DNA of 64,000 nt from Lineus longissimus (Eukaryota; Nemertea; Pilidiophora; Heteronemertea; Lineidae). Below the pieces are notes generated by a model. The model did not search any database and was not told where the DNA came from. It saw only the letters and a program-made list of their open reading frames with translations. Of the stretch, positions 1 through 11,863 are shown one piece after another. The stretch spans positions 13,022,001-13,086,000 of the forward strand of contig NC_088317.1 of assembly GCF_910592395.1 (NCBI RefSeq). Reading direction: 5' to 3'. Numbering within the stretch: the first letter of the stretch is position 1; each line of letters begins with the position of its first letter. A program made the translations under genes and the position numbers.

Positions 1-1766
1 ATACGGAAAAATGATCTGTCAAATCAGCTCAAAGAAGGGAACGTGTATGGAGAAGGAGGAGGTGAAGACCACGATGGGATATCAGATGCATCAACTTCAG
101 GTAATAACCAATAGAAGACTACGCCGATACACAATGTCGTAAAGAGCAGTAACTGTTATAATGCATACGAGTTTGCTGAAATTTGGTATTTGCAGCATTT
201 GTACATTTGTCTACACAACGGCAATGTTAAAAACTTTATCAAGTGCACTGTACGTATTAACGCAATTCACTTTCCATTTTAAATATTTGACGAACGGCGT
301 AGGCATTTAAAATCAGTAAATCGATGGGGGAGGGGGGATCGGGACAAAATACTCCGTGCTAAAGTGAAGTTACAACAAAACTGAGTCCCAGTGGTGAAGT
401 GGTACGTGTCGACAGCATGTTTGAGCTCGTGGCTTCGACTTCCGGCCGAGTCACTGGCTGGTTCCCCTACTTGTCGATCGAGTTCAAAGATACATGCTAC
501 TAAAGAAACATAATACGGCTTTTGGGGCCTGGCCGATTATAATGACTGCTGGTGGAATGCTTTGAGCCAGGTCTTCTAGATATCTTGCCGTTCTGTTTTA
601 TGTACTACCTTGTTATGTCCAGCTTCGCGGTTAACAGGCTCAGTGGCACCCACAAGGCAAGTACTAAGTATATTCGAGTAAACTGAGTGTGCGTGACATT
701 GCCAGTCTGTTCCATTTTAGGATTCAAGACCGAAAAACATTAGCTACAGACGCTCTATGAAAATATTGTTTAAACCACCAGCTTCCGCAATATTGGAGTT
801 CGGCAGTAAGTTTTCGTATTTATACGACCATGAGACGAGTTCTATTGTATTTATTCACACATTTCATGACGATTCGTTTGTAACACTGAAATCCGTACTT
901 GTTTACAACACATTAGTGGAAACAGGGGACTATCTTCTTGTGAAAAATACTTCAGCTTCAATTGAACATGTCGGAATTTTTAACGTGATATATGACATGA
1001 AATTGTTACTTCTGGCCAATGTTGGTCCGAGGGGTCACCCCAAGTCTACGCTTACAAGTTTCTCTTCGCATTAAGCGGAAATCTATTCGGCCAAATTATA
1101 ATTTCGAAAGGCAATCGATGTTACCGCTGTAGAGCACACAATGATCCTAGCTGTTTTCATAATGGCATAATTATTAGGTGTCTCATTTCGAAACTAACAT
1201 TATCATTCACGTTGTACACGTTAACATGGAGTAATGGTACAGGAATGCTTTCAAATGGATCCGTCTTTCCAGAGCTAATGAGTCCATTTATTTTCATCAC
1301 TTTAGACGGGAGAATATTTGGCGTTAACAAGAGATATACTGGTGGTGTAACCGTTACGGTTTACCACAAGGGGAAGGGGAAATCAGCCAAGTGGCAGGCG
1401 AAGTTGACGCGTAAAACATCTTATTCATCGGGGGTTGGTAAAATGTACAGCGCCCTCTATAAACTTAGAAATAGGTTTTTGGTTTTCTTTCATCGCAATG
1501 GCATGATGAACGATGTTAGCTTATTCCAAATTCTCTGTTTCCCATCAGAAGGAATAATCGCGCGTGTACATAAATTTTATGAGAAAATTTATGTTATATT
1601 CCAAAGTCCCATCTCCCTCATCAGTAATAAGAAAAGTGAAGATGAAGCAATTTTAATGACAGGGAATGGAGATTTTATTTTACCTGTAGCTTCTGATGTC
1701 AGAAAAATTGATGAAGAAAGGAGCGAGGAAGTCTATAGATATCTCGAGGTGTTTAATTCAGTGTAA
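1..1766 (+). pseudogene. Array plus-strand gene, copy A (frameshifted)
   Basis: Exon 1 is entered partway and ends at 100, at the donor cttcag|gtaata. The intron runs 101-720 and exon 2 runs 721-1766, after the acceptor ccattttag. Joining the exons keeps phase 0, which supports the model. Exon 2 loses one base near 1043 compared with C and D, so translation breaks about 108 codons into the exon. The original frame resumes and is open to the stop at 1764-1766. The protein family is not recognised (see copy D). Copy A is probably a pseudogene unless the base loss is a sequencing error. Confidence 0.75.
382..450 (+). repeat. tRNA-like SINE head inside the plus-gene intron
   Basis: Every copy of the intron holds a segment with a good RNA polymerase III A box (TGGTGCAGTGG; TGGTGAAGTGG in A) and, about 40 bp later, a weaker B-box-like stretch (GGCTTCGACTTCC). 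Counterparts start near 13757, 26513, 39370 and 53029. It looks like the tRNA-derived head of an old SINE and not a functional tRNA, because no acceptor stem can be paired. Confidence 0.45.
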
Positions 1767-3381
1767 ATGTATGGATTATCAAATGGTGTATTACCATTTT
1801 ACCTTCGTCCCAATTGTCACAAACGTACAGCATTATAATCATTTGAAGCATACATGTAGTTTAACAATCCTTTAGGTTTCGTTCATTGTTTCTTTGAATT
1901 CAAGCTACCAGCCGAGAAAGCAAATTACTTTTGAGAAAAAAAAAGTTTTAGGATTTGAAAGAACTTTAAGGGTTTTTTCAGCCAACATTTAATTATGTAT
2001 GTACCCCGTCGATTTTTTTTAGGGAAATAAAAACCCTCTGAGCTTTTTTACAAACTCAAAATCCTTTCCTGTCTCCATTTAAGGCCTACATTATAGAAAA
2101 AAACGAAAAAATCTTGATATCTCTTCGAAAACATTTACTACATGTACTTTCAAACAATATCGTCTTGACATGCACGTAACGCCACGCCACCATTGCTATA
2201 TGGCGGTGCAATATAAATCTCCCTTTTTTCACCCCACAAGTGTATTTGGATCACGTGCTAAGAAATACAATTATACCTCTCTATTAAAACACCCTTGTTA
2301 CTAAAAAATGGATGTCATTAATAAAGAGGCGTCATGATTACAAAGGTGAAATTGATCAGAAATACCGCTTCTGGACCAAACCAACGTCCTTAGAAAAGAG
2401 GGTGTCCATCTTTAGCAGGTATATGTTAAGGAAGCACTACTAAAACATGATCTGATAATCGAAAGAGTAAAAATGACGACAGAGACACCAGCAAGTGCGT
2501 ATGACATAACCTTTACCATGACAGTACGCCAAATAAGTGCGTCTATGTAAAATCTGGCTGAGGCGTTTTTCCCTTCCTAAAATCACTTTCATACATTTAT
2601 TTACAGATTCTTATCCGATGTATCATTGAAGGGCATTTTGTCAGCAGTTAAATGATACATTCATACTTGTGACAAAAAGAATGTCCAGCTAGTACTTACT
2701 ATTTTGAGAGTAAGTATGTAAAGGCGGTATTGTGGGGCAGATATTTTCTTGCCACACGTAACAAAGCGAGCACGAAGCTCCCCCTAGAGTACTAATCGGC
2801 GTGTAAAATAGGCGGGTATATCTGTTATATGAAATCATTAACCTTCAATTGACTGAGCAGACCTGACTTTTGTATCTGTATGTGCACTTTAATTACAGGT
2901 GACCATCAACCCACTACACAGTATCAATATACGAGGAAAAATCCCGTTAAAACTAGCAAAGTTTCGGCCAATAAAAGATATAAAAGACACAATGTAATTT
3001 CGAGTTAACTTCGAATGACTGGAGATTTTTTGTTGGCATCGTTCATCCACGTCCGTTATGTACGTATAGTTCAACGAAACGTAGTCGCATAATATGTAGT
3101 TTGAAACCACGAAATGACATTTAAGGGTGATTGAAGTCATACACTACTTTTTTTATGATCGTGGGTACAGTTGACCATCAAACGTGGCATTTCTCACCAA
3201 ATGTTACTCAGAAGATAACTTTTCTCGTCTAAACTGGATGTTTTAAAGCCAGCGAAAAAGACGGGCCACTTTAGTGGTGTGTCTAAATGAGCGCCAGGAG
3301 TAGACTAGCTCTAGGTTGGAGTGTTTTCAGCACATCACTGATATTTTGATAAATTTCCGGCAATTTTAATGACGCAAGGAT
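1767..3381. other. Spacer between the convergent genes, unit A
   Basis: Sequence shared with the other units (15104-16445, 27889-29504, 44256-46748 less its insertion). It is AT-rich with A-runs and T-runs. Short open frames on the minus strand near 2889-3140 recur in other copies, but no splice context or recognisable protein supports them. I see nothing else. Confidence 0.5.
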
Positions 3382-4531
3382 TTAGGTGCAAAATACCTCC
3401 TTCAAAACAAGATATAATATTCCCATCAGGCAGAGTCCCTTTCGATCATTCGTCACAATGACATTTTGCCATTGGCCGATTGAATGTGGATTCAAACTAG
3501 TTGGAAGACTTCGATTTTAACGTGAGGGCGCCACCAGACTACCAGATTACCCGTGTTGCTGGCGTATACGTAAAACCTGTAGATTAGCGATTTGATGATA
3601 AATCCACCAGAACCTATCTCCCCACTGCACTTACTTGTATAATTAGGCTTTTGAAAATGCGTTCCTCGAAAATTAAGGCCTTTTAGTAAATGAGTTTCTC
3701 GAAAATTAAGGCCTTTTAGCAAGAGGTCAATATCAAGCTGTGAGTTAGTTAACGGACCGGTTCGAAATGTGCACTGTAATTCATGAAATCCATCGTGAAG
3801 CCACAACACCACGGGCTGCAGCGACCCCCTCTTACCTTATCGCGGGTGTGGGGCGTGGCGTGAAAAAATAATAACTTCCGTCAATCTCGCATCCAAATAA
3901 GTTATGGCAATCTTGGTGGACGGTCGCGATATCTTTATATCTACAGCTGTACAGTTTCTTGATAAAGGTCCTTTCCAAGACGAAACCCAGACTTTTCAGT
4001 CTATACAGATTGACAAACAAGACCAAATCCGGGCCTAACCATCGAATCAGGAACTTTGTCTTGCAGGCGAACACGTGATAGAAAGCAGGGTTACGGTCTG
4101 CAATTTTTCTGAATTGCTCAAACTCATTTGCAGGAATCGGATGTCTAATTCTACTTCCAAATGTATCTAACAAAGCAATAGTCGTTTTTCCCTGTGAAAA
4201 GTCGCCATTTCTATCGCGGGGCCAAACATAATAAGCGCAAACGATATAGTTTTTTTAATTCGCCTGCGATGTATACATATGTTGACATATTTCTCCAAGC
4301 AACAACAAATACCTCTTGTAAAGAAGCCATTCCTTTATTCCGCTTAGTGACATGAAAATCGTTCTCATTCCATTTATCGTTCTCAAACTTGTAGATAAGG
4401 AATTGCTTATCAGACAAAAAGTATGCATTATATACTACTATGGCATCTCAAGCTCCGTGATAGTATATTGATGTTACCAGAAATGGCATTTTCTCTTTAA
4501 TTCTGTACATGCCGTGTAACTTGTTGCAGAC
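3382..4531 (-). pseudogene. Array minus-strand gene, last two exons, copy A
   Basis: Reading leftward, the exon 4531-3836 follows the acceptor ttccatag and ends at a consensus donor ATAAG|GTAAGA. The next exon is 3496-3382, after the acceptor ccaactag, and ends in TAA. Phase 2 at the donor matches the acceptor, and the join gives a short C-terminal tail with WQNVIV and GLWLMGILYL strands. The protein is unknown and all-beta in appearance. Its final strands resemble the end of the plus-strand protein in pattern, so the two may be paralogues (inference). Copy A has a TGA at 4448-4450 and a frameshift in the T-run near 4250. The 5' exons are not resolved. Confidence 0.55.
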
Positions 4532-5866
4532 CTATGGAACAACAACAGTTTTACAGTTCCTTTTTAGTGCACACAAAAGTCGTAAGATTATTTGCCATTT
4601 GTTTGCTAACCAGACACTCAATTCATGTTTTAAGAACCTTATTACCTCATGAGCACAACATGTATATAATTACAAGACTCCAACGACACAATCTGTCCAA
4701 CATTAAAAACGATATCCTTTCCCTGGACAGAGGCTAGCTTAGGCCTGGCCGATTCTCGGCCTGCTTTTAAACTTGGTTTATCAATCTCTCTCTCAGGTCT
4801 GAAGACATGGTGCAAATGGGTTCGGGAGACAAGTCCTAACTACATACATGTACCGGCAACTGCTGTGACAAACGCCTATCTGAAAACAACTGAGTACGCA
4901 GCATATTCAAGAGGCTGATTATAATGCATCAGCTTCGAGAAGTTGAGATTCGGTCAATAAATTACAACATTATAACGACAGTAGTGTTAAAGAGCGTCGT
5001 GTTAAAGGAAGGTTATCGAGTGTTAAAGGAAGGTTACCCTAGGCCAGGAGTCGCTGCCGTTTTCAAGATTCATGTACGATTCTTAGTTAAGATTTAACTA
5101 TAGTGTTTATATGTTGCAAGAGTTTTTGAAGGAATGTCTTATCGCGTTCACGAATCTGAAGAAGATCTGAACTAAGACTCTTCTAAAAACCTAAAATGTC
5201 GACCTAAGAAACACTGACAAATACAAAACAAGACTAACGATTTCTTAACCAGCAGACTTCCTCACGCAAAAGGCCCGGATAAGACCCCTTTATGTTGGCA
5301 CACTTTGTACAAATTCTTCAGACGATATGTAAGATGATGATGCCTCTGATATTGATTTCTTATCATTCACTCATATTGTTCGATCGATATCTGATTAACA
5401 CCGATTGCAGAACAACAATAACTATCTGTTTACATTGATCCTCTAATCATTATCGACATTTTTCAGAAGAACCATGGCCGGGTGACTTATATAATATATA
5501 AGTCTAATCATCTAGGGAATGGGTCTAATAATGTTCTGTAAACCCAGTAGCATGCATGCCGACTTATCGACGGTGAATATCAGTCCTAAAGTTTCCTCCT
5601 TTCAAGGATGGATATACGCACAACGACGGTGGATCGGCATGAGTAGCGTGTTGCTTTTTATGCTAGATGAGGCAAATGCCTGCGAGATCATAACGCGCGC
5701 AGAGGTCTTTACAATCCTTTATCAAACCATACTTTCAACTATAAAAGAAGACTGTGTACAGATCACCTATCATTCACTCCTTCAACAGTAGGTAGAGATG
5801 ACTTCTTAGTGCATTAGGTAATGAAATATTCCCCTGTGCATAAGAAGGCTACTATATCATGTATAT
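4532..5866. other. Upstream region of the minus-strand gene, unit A
   Basis: Conserved between units A, B (from 21409), C (from 30649, with a deletion) and D (47902-49220). Short open frames occur on the plus strand at 5519-5791 and, in B, C and D, around the ccatggcc word; their coding status is unclear, because different copies break them. They may hide further exons of either gene. Confidence 0.35.
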
Positions 5867-6630
5867 TATTGCGAATCGCTAGATATTGGATGTTGGTTCT
5901 AAATACAGTAGAATAAAACCATCAGCCAATACCCAGTTTAACGTAGGTTTGCCTACCCAGAGATGAGATCTTGACTCACAGTTTCGATGCAAGAGGGACT
6001 ACGGTCGCTCAGCAGAGAGATACCGAAAGAACCAACTAAAATACTCGATATATGTTTCATGATTTTGTTGGGATAATTTTACAGAGAGGGGGATTCACTT
6101 GATAAAATATAGAACAACCCAATAGGCCTAATTAGTGGATAGAAGCGCAGGCGGGATACCTACCTTGGCTATGAGGCCATATCAGGAACGGGGAACATGA
6201 TTTTCATGCCTGGCTATCGACAATTTAGCCTTCAGCCTCACATACATGTAGCTGAGGAATAATCGGAAATTATGGATTACCGTAGAAATTACCCGCGTCC
6301 CTGATATGCGTCCATTGCCTAGGATGGTCGAAGAGAAAAAGCCACGTTTCCTAGTTTGTGGCCCATATGTTACCCTTCAGGAGTCAAACGTGTCATCAGA
6401 TCATCGGAAAGGACCAATCACAAAAATGCTAGCATGGGATGATACACTCGTGATCGACACAATATGTTGTCGTTTAATGCAGTAATCGCAGGTTTGCCAA
6501 CCTTGACTGACACCAAATTGGCTCACGTAAATATCTAACCACATGTCTGATCCAAAAGGGTATGCTTTAGGGCCTAGAATGGATAGGTCCAATAATATAA
6601 CAAACAGTGTTCTGGACACTGTTACAATAT
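5867..6630. mobile_element. 764 bp block present in A and B, absent from C and D
   Basis: C (33248) and D (49226) read gtatatcagttt with no gap, whereas A has 764 bp between the tat and cag. The block starts TATTG and its reverse complement also starts ATATTG, with a possible TAT duplication. A minus-strand open frame of 72 codons lies at 6401-6619. It is either a short DNA transposon copied with A and B or a deletion in C and D; the clean ends favour an insertion. Confidence 0.45.
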
Positions 6631-6721
6631 CAGTTTAGCACTTGGTGGGATGTACCGTTGACCAACATTTACAGTAAAACGACGTGTTTTGTGGCATTTT
6701 TCTATTGATATAGGGTTTTAA

Positions 6722-7012
6722 CTGCTCTATGATCACGAAGACATTTCCATCAGCCATGTCAGCGTACGTACGAAAGTTTCAGTCCTTAGTGAATAGAAAT
6801 GCAAGTAAGGCCACCTGCATTGTAACTGCATATTCAAGTACTGTTGGATAGGGAGTAAATAACGCTGAGAAGTCACTGTTCGCGTTTACATACATGGGAT
6901 TAAGAAATTTGGAGAACGGCGGAAAAATAGAGAAGAAATTCGTCAATTGGCTGTACAGCAATGGGTACGTCTTGCCACATGATGGTGACTGATTATACGC
7001 TTTGATATACAA
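6722..7012 (+). pseudogene. Conserved 87-codon ORF, copy A (stop inside)
   Basis: Counterpart of the open 87-codon frame at 49326-49589 in unit D. Copy A has an in-frame TAG just after the AYSSTVG motif, near 6850. The opposite strand is also open here over about 77 codons. I cannot tell which strand, if either, is coding. Confidence 0.3.
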
Positions 7013-7729
7013 TGCATCGTCAAGTTTGCACTGAAGAATTTGCCGAGTTGTTTATGGGGTGTTTGGTTTAATCGCTTGAAATTTTAATTGTCGTGACGTG
7101 ACCAAGTGCTGCTCTCCGGCCAGTTGCCAAGCCCGGTAGTCGTCACAATTCGGTAATTCTGTATTGGTGGACTGTCCCTTGATGACCGACCGAGAGAAAG
7201 CCTAGCCAAAGCCCGCATCATTCAAAAACGCTAAGGCACAGAAACAGAGCTACCATGCCGCACTGCCGCCTTTCTAGGAGCAAACGATGTGAACATCTCA
7301 CAATTCTGGGAATTGGCATTTCTTCTTTTAGAGCCATATAGGATGTAAACTTTTCTAGAGGTACATGTATTTGAAGTTTGAAGTTCCTAGGTAGAAAATC
7401 GTCTGGTAGGATTCCTACTTGGGATCTTATTCATTCACGTACAGTACGAGTACATTATAATATTAATCTTTACCGAGAATCTTCTAATAATTTTGTAAAT
7501 ATTGTACTGTTACAGGATACTCTAGCAATTTCAGTAGGACGAAATCCCATCTCAAAACGATGCTTCAGGATTATCAGGGAACTCCTTGACGTAGTTCCAA
7601 GGCGGATGAATATCACCTTGCTTTGACACCGTATCCGCTGTAGTGTTGTTTAAGTTTTGAACCAGGCTAACGATTCAACTAGAAAATTAGCAAATGTGAC
7701 AAACTGCAGGCTCACTGGTCATACTTACA

Positions 7730-7878
7730 GTGCTGGACGGAGACCAGGGGTGTTCCAGTATTAACTGCCAAATTCGTGTTCCTTTTAATGCGGATGGAAA
7801 TTTCTGGATAAATGACCTCGACAAGTCCATGTCAGCCTCTCCTCGACGATACCAATCTGATTTGCGCTGGAAATGCAA
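7730..7878 (-). other. Candidate upstream exon of the minus-strand gene
   Basis: Minus-strand open segment ending at a strong donor, CACT|GTAAGTATG (the GTAAGT is at 7728-7723). It has a plausible acceptor TTTCCAG just upstream, near 7863. It translates to a hydrophilic stretch with the word KGTRIWQLILEHPW. Counterparts are near 23373-23520, 36050-36200 and 50338-50490; C and D carry small insertions that change the frame. It could be an early exon of the gene at 3382-4531, but the linking exons are not identified. Confidence 0.3.
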
Positions 7879-8161
7879 GAAGGCCCAAAAAAAGTGGGAA
7901 GAGGACCTTTAAAAAAGTATCACATTATCGAGATTAAATGAGGCGCATCTCTAGATGGGCCAATTCCATAAAAGCATTCTAGGCCTAGTTGGTTGCTAAA
8001 CTTCATTCCATCTCTAGTTCCATGCTAATTCTATTCCATAAAACCGTTCTAAGCTTAGCAAGGTTCCTAGTTGCTTACTATTTCTAGAATAGGTCTTGGG
8101 TACTTCTAAATCCTTAGCACCATTCTAAAGTCATTTCACCTCTGGACTTCGAAGAGTAAGG

Positions 8162-9196
8162 ATGGCGAGACGGATCCTGGAACTTGCTGAATTGCGTAGA
8201 GCAATGCGAAGAGAACGCGTTTTCCGTGATCGTCGAAACCCTTTGGACATTTTTGGTGATGCAGAACTTGTTAAGAGGTATCGATTCTCGAGGGAGGGGA
8301 TAATGTTGACAACGGACATTGTAGCCCCGGATATTGAACATCCTACAAGGAGAAACTTTGCCCTACTCCCATCTCAGCAGGTGTTGATAGCACTTCAATA
8401 TTATGCAACTGGCATCTTCCAATATGTTGTTGGGGATCCTCTACAAGTATCTCCGCAAACTGCTTGGCGTGCTATTCATCGTGTGACGGATTCTCTCGCA
8501 GAGAAGATAGGTGACTATGTGAAATTCCCTGATGCACGAAATATAGCCCAAATCAAGGATGGATTCTATAGGATGAGACGTGTACATTTTCCAGAAGTGA
8601 TAGGCTGCGTGGACGGAACTCATGTTTGGATGTGTTCTCCACATGAGAACGATATCGACTATATCAACAGAAAAGGATATCATTCAATTAATGTGCAGGT
8701 CATTTGTGATCACAAGGGGAAATTCATCAACATCGTGGCAAGATGACCTGTAGGTGCACACGATATCAGAATATTGAGGACAAGTCAGATTTGGGATCTC
8801 ATGGAGAGTGGTGCTATTGATGGGTTCATCCTTGGTGATAGCGGATATCCGTGCCGAAGCTGGCTTATGACACCACTTCTGAATCCGCACACAACTTCTG
8901 AGTGGCGTTACAATTCAGCTCATAAGCGTACTAGGGTTTTGGTTGAACAAACGATTGGCAGGTGGAAACGTAGGTTCCATACCTTACACCTTGAAAGTCG
9001 TTTGAGAAATCCAGAGGATACCTGCAAAGTAATTGCAGCAACAGCTGTGCTGCACAATATCGCAGTGGACAGAAACGAGCCTCAGGTTGATGATGTTGAA
9101 CCTGGGCGTCAACAACCTGGTATGGAGGAATATACTGGACAAGCAAATGGACACCGAGCACGTGGCTTATTGATACAAAACAGATTCGAACATTAA
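8162..9196 (+). pseudogene. PIF/Harbinger transposase (HARBI1-like), one stop
   Basis: A 345-codon frame for the DDE nuclease of Harbinger elements, which cuts and joins the transposon ends. Visible catalytic motifs are the first Asp in IGCVDGTH, the second in ILGDSGYP and the Glu in LVEQTIGRWKRRF, in the expected order and spacing. An in-frame TGA at 8744-8746 falls where family members usually have a tryptophan (the R-W-P-G motif before H-D). The frame is otherwise continuous. The length is near the family norm of about 350 residues. The start at 8162 is the first ATG, MARRILELAEL. Confidence 0.9.
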
Positions 9197-9733
9197 TAAA
9201 CAAGAAGATGCAGAGGATATGCTGGTATGGTCACTCTTTATTTTGAGAACTTACTCCCATGCCTTGTCAAAAAATCACCTATACATGTAAATAGTAGTTG
9301 TTGTGGAGTAAGTTGCCGTTGCCGAGTATGGCTCACAGGTGAAAGAATACTTGACCATCGTCTTTGGGCGAGTTCACTTCATTTACTTTATGCTGCAAAA
9401 GTCGAATCTGTAACTTAAGTTTCTTTCTTTTCAATTTAAGATTTTTTCGTTTGAAAAGTTCATTTTTTTCTCAATGTGAACTAAATCATCGAATGAGGCG
9501 TATTTCCTTGGAATCGTGCTTGACGACGGAGTTCCGGTACGGCTTGTGGTTGCACTTGCTGTCGCTTCCTCAGCCGGTTCTGCAGTTTCATTCGAATGGT
9601 CGCCATCATTGCCGGAATCTGAAACAAGAACTTTTTAAATGAAAGGTGACAGAAATATTTCCAACATTATAACTGTTCAACAGTATACTGTATGATCGCA
9701 AATTTGTCAGCTACATTAAATGGTATGTAACTT
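9197..9733. other. Gap between the two Harbinger genes
   Basis: Non-coding interior of the transposon between the convergent transposase and Myb-like genes. It is T-rich in the middle. I see no further feature. Confidence 0.5.
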
Positions 9734-10282
9734 TTAAAACTGTGTTATTCTGTAGTGTTCTTGCAGTGTGTGTTTCTTCCAGCCATCTGTAAACAAAGGT
9801 AGTCCTGACTTACCTGCATCGCATGATAATTGGTCTTGGGATGCCGACACTGTAGCAGGAGTCTCAACACCCTTCAGCCCCTTGAACCCAGGGGTTTCTT
9901 CACATAGATCTAGGATTTTCTGCTGGGCTGGGTTGGGCTCAGTTGTGGGTTTTTCATCCCCTGTCTTGTTGCGTGATTTCTTTTTCTCCAGAAGCTTCTC
10001 TCGAGATTCCATCTTCAGTTTGGAAAGCTTCAGTTTCAGACCATCTTTAGAACGTTCAATATGCGGGAAACTTGCCTTGTGTTGTGCACAGATATTGTCC
10101 CATGCTTTGTTCTTCTTCGCGTTGATATTGGCATCCCTGTGTGGTGCGTCTATGATATCCTTAAACTCTTCGTAGCACTCAGCAAGAAAAAGGTTTTCCT
10201 GGGCCGAGTAGTAAGGCTTCCTTTGCCTCTTTCCAGCTTGAACAACTTTTGCAGTTGCAATTTTGAAGCGTCTGCTCTACAG
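9734..10282 (-). pseudogene. Harbinger accessory Myb/SANT-like protein
   Basis: Minus-strand frame, open from about 10282 to the stop at 9734, with no ATG in its first two thirds. The N-terminal half has the tryptophan and charged spacing of the Myb/SANT-like (MADF-related) DNA-binding protein that accompanies Harbinger transposases, with words such as AECYEEFKDIIDA and NKAWDNICAQH. The second half has a Lys/Glu-rich helix and an acidic Pro-rich tail. In the family this protein recruits the transposase to the nucleus and to the ends. A stop precedes the frame, so the 5' end is probably damaged. Confidence 0.65.
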
Positions 10283-10933
10283 CCCTATTCTGAATACACA
10301 CCAAATGCTTAGGCCTAACGCCATGTCCTGAATTGAACCCTTTCCCCATTGTGAAATGAAATTGACCAATGTGGTTTTGTGGTTTCGTAATGAACACACC
10401 ATTCCAGCCAATGCTTAGCAAGCAACTAGTAAGAAAGATTCATAGAATGGTTTTAGGGAATACGATTAAGTTGCTTACTAACAAGCAACCAACTAAGCAT
10501 TTGGAATCTTGCGTAGGCCTAGTAGCATACTAAGTTAGAATGCTTTTATGGAATTGGCGCCCGTAGCTAGTTTAATTCTCTATACGTTAGTCAAAACAAT
10601 TTTGATGAAGCAATTGCGAATTCCCCGTTAAGTTGCGAACAATTCAGGTTGAACAATTGATGCAATATTTTCTTACTGTCTCGACATTTGCTAAATGGCT
10701 TTGCATTTAACTTCGTCTAACATGTAGCCCGATGCTTTCCTTTATTTGTTTGATACCAGACACAACAATTTCTATCTTGATTTTTGTGCGAGTGTGAGTG
10801 CAGTGTCTCATGTTATGACTTAACACTACGACATGCGTTGCCACAATTGCATGTACTCAAGGACGTAGCTACTCCAAACCTAATTTTACACTAAATACGA
10901 TTGGATATTCGGTGATACAGCGTGTGATTCTAA

Positions 10934-11828
10934 TGGTGTGTTCACACTGGATGCGAATTGAAACCGAATTCCGTAGAGCGCTCTCCGGAATACGAATTGG
11001 TTAATCCAGTTTCAGAACGGTCGCGTCACACTGGCCCGAATACGCATTCAAATCGGTTTAAAACGCGCCACACTCAATGCATACTAACGACGCGCCATCT
11101 ATTATTATTATTATTATTATTTATTAACCTCCCTTAAGGGAGAATAAAATTTACAAGTACAAAACATATAAGTATAATATCACAGTATCACACAGTCATT
11201 ATTAACAAGTTAAAATCGCGTAAGGTGCTTGACCATTTCCATCTCCTGGCCATGCCTATTGCCAAAGTTCGGGTCAAAGAGGAGTGTCCTCAGCGAGTCA
11301 GCACCACCGTCGCTAAATGCGGAGAATCCCGGCCTCGCCCTCGAAAACGAGGCCAAAACCGGGGAAAACCCCGCCGCGACAATGTTGCTGACCAGTGTAC
11401 CTTTGACCAACGAACCGGCGGCAACATACCTTGCCAGGAAATGGCAATGCAAGTCACGTGCAAGGGAGTTGATTTTTCCCTGTTCTATGGCATAACGAAA
11501 AACGATTTGAGTTAATGAGATCATTTAAATACACCAGTTAACTAGTTCGGAGCACTAGTTCCCGCGGTCAAAGGTCACTTTCCATGCGCCGGGCGCATGC
11601 GCAGTGCGATCGAAAACCTTAATTCGTATCAAGCGCGTCACACTTGAAATCTCAATACGGTTTCGTTGATTCGGATTAGCTGATTCGCATTCAATTCGGT
11701 TTAAGAACCGTGTTGGTTAAAGCGGATTGAGATCGGTATGAACCGAATTGAGTGTGACGCCCCAATACGTATCAACGTTTTAATTCGAATTCAATTCGTG
11801 TTAAAACCCCAGTGTGACCACGGCATAT
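10934..11828. mobile_element. 895 bp inverted-repeat element in unit A
   Basis: Unit B reads gattctaagttggtat without interruption, whereas A has 895 bp inserted after ctaa. The ends share TCACACTGG in inverted orientation (left 10942-10950; right as CCAGTGTGA near 11810). The flanking arms carry many related words based on GAATTGAAACCGAATT, on both strands. No clear target duplication is seen. It is a non-autonomous, MITE-like element with a nested insertion at about 11098-11530. Confidence 0.6.
11098..11530 (-). mobile_element. Retro-inserted fragment nested in the inverted-repeat element
   Basis: On the minus strand there is a 104-codon frame (11524-11210), then a short 3' stretch containing CTCCCTTAAGGGAG (11134-11147, a 14 bp palindrome), then an ATT/AAT microsatellite at 11100-11125. 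A coding end, a short tail and a simple repeat together look like a non-LTR or SINE-type 3' end. The protein is not recognised. Confidence 0.4.
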
Positions 11829-11863
11829 GTTGGTATATGCGCTTGGGTGTATCATGTTTAAAT

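Larger units (their letters stand above)
7955..10563 (+). mobile_element. PIF/Harbinger DNA transposon
   Basis: Present only in unit A; the empty site is seen at 23588-23605, 36275 and 50570. Terminal inverted repeats share CAATTCCATAAAAGCATTC near both ends. The left end starts ATGGGC and the right end, reverse-complemented, starts CGGGCGC. The flanks are TAG on both sides (7952-7954, 10564-10566), matching the 3 bp target duplication of the superfamily. It carries the two usual genes, a DDE transposase (plus) and a Myb/SANT-like protein (minus). Both look damaged. Confidence 0.9.

Noticed and set aside
5519-5791. 90-codon plus-strand ORF conserved between units
   Set aside because: Unit B loses a base in it and no splice or start context supports coding; kept only as a note in the spacer entry.
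11225-11515. Two overlapping plus-strand ORFs of 88-96 codons
   Set aside because: Antisense to the better minus-strand frame of the nested retro-inserted fragment.
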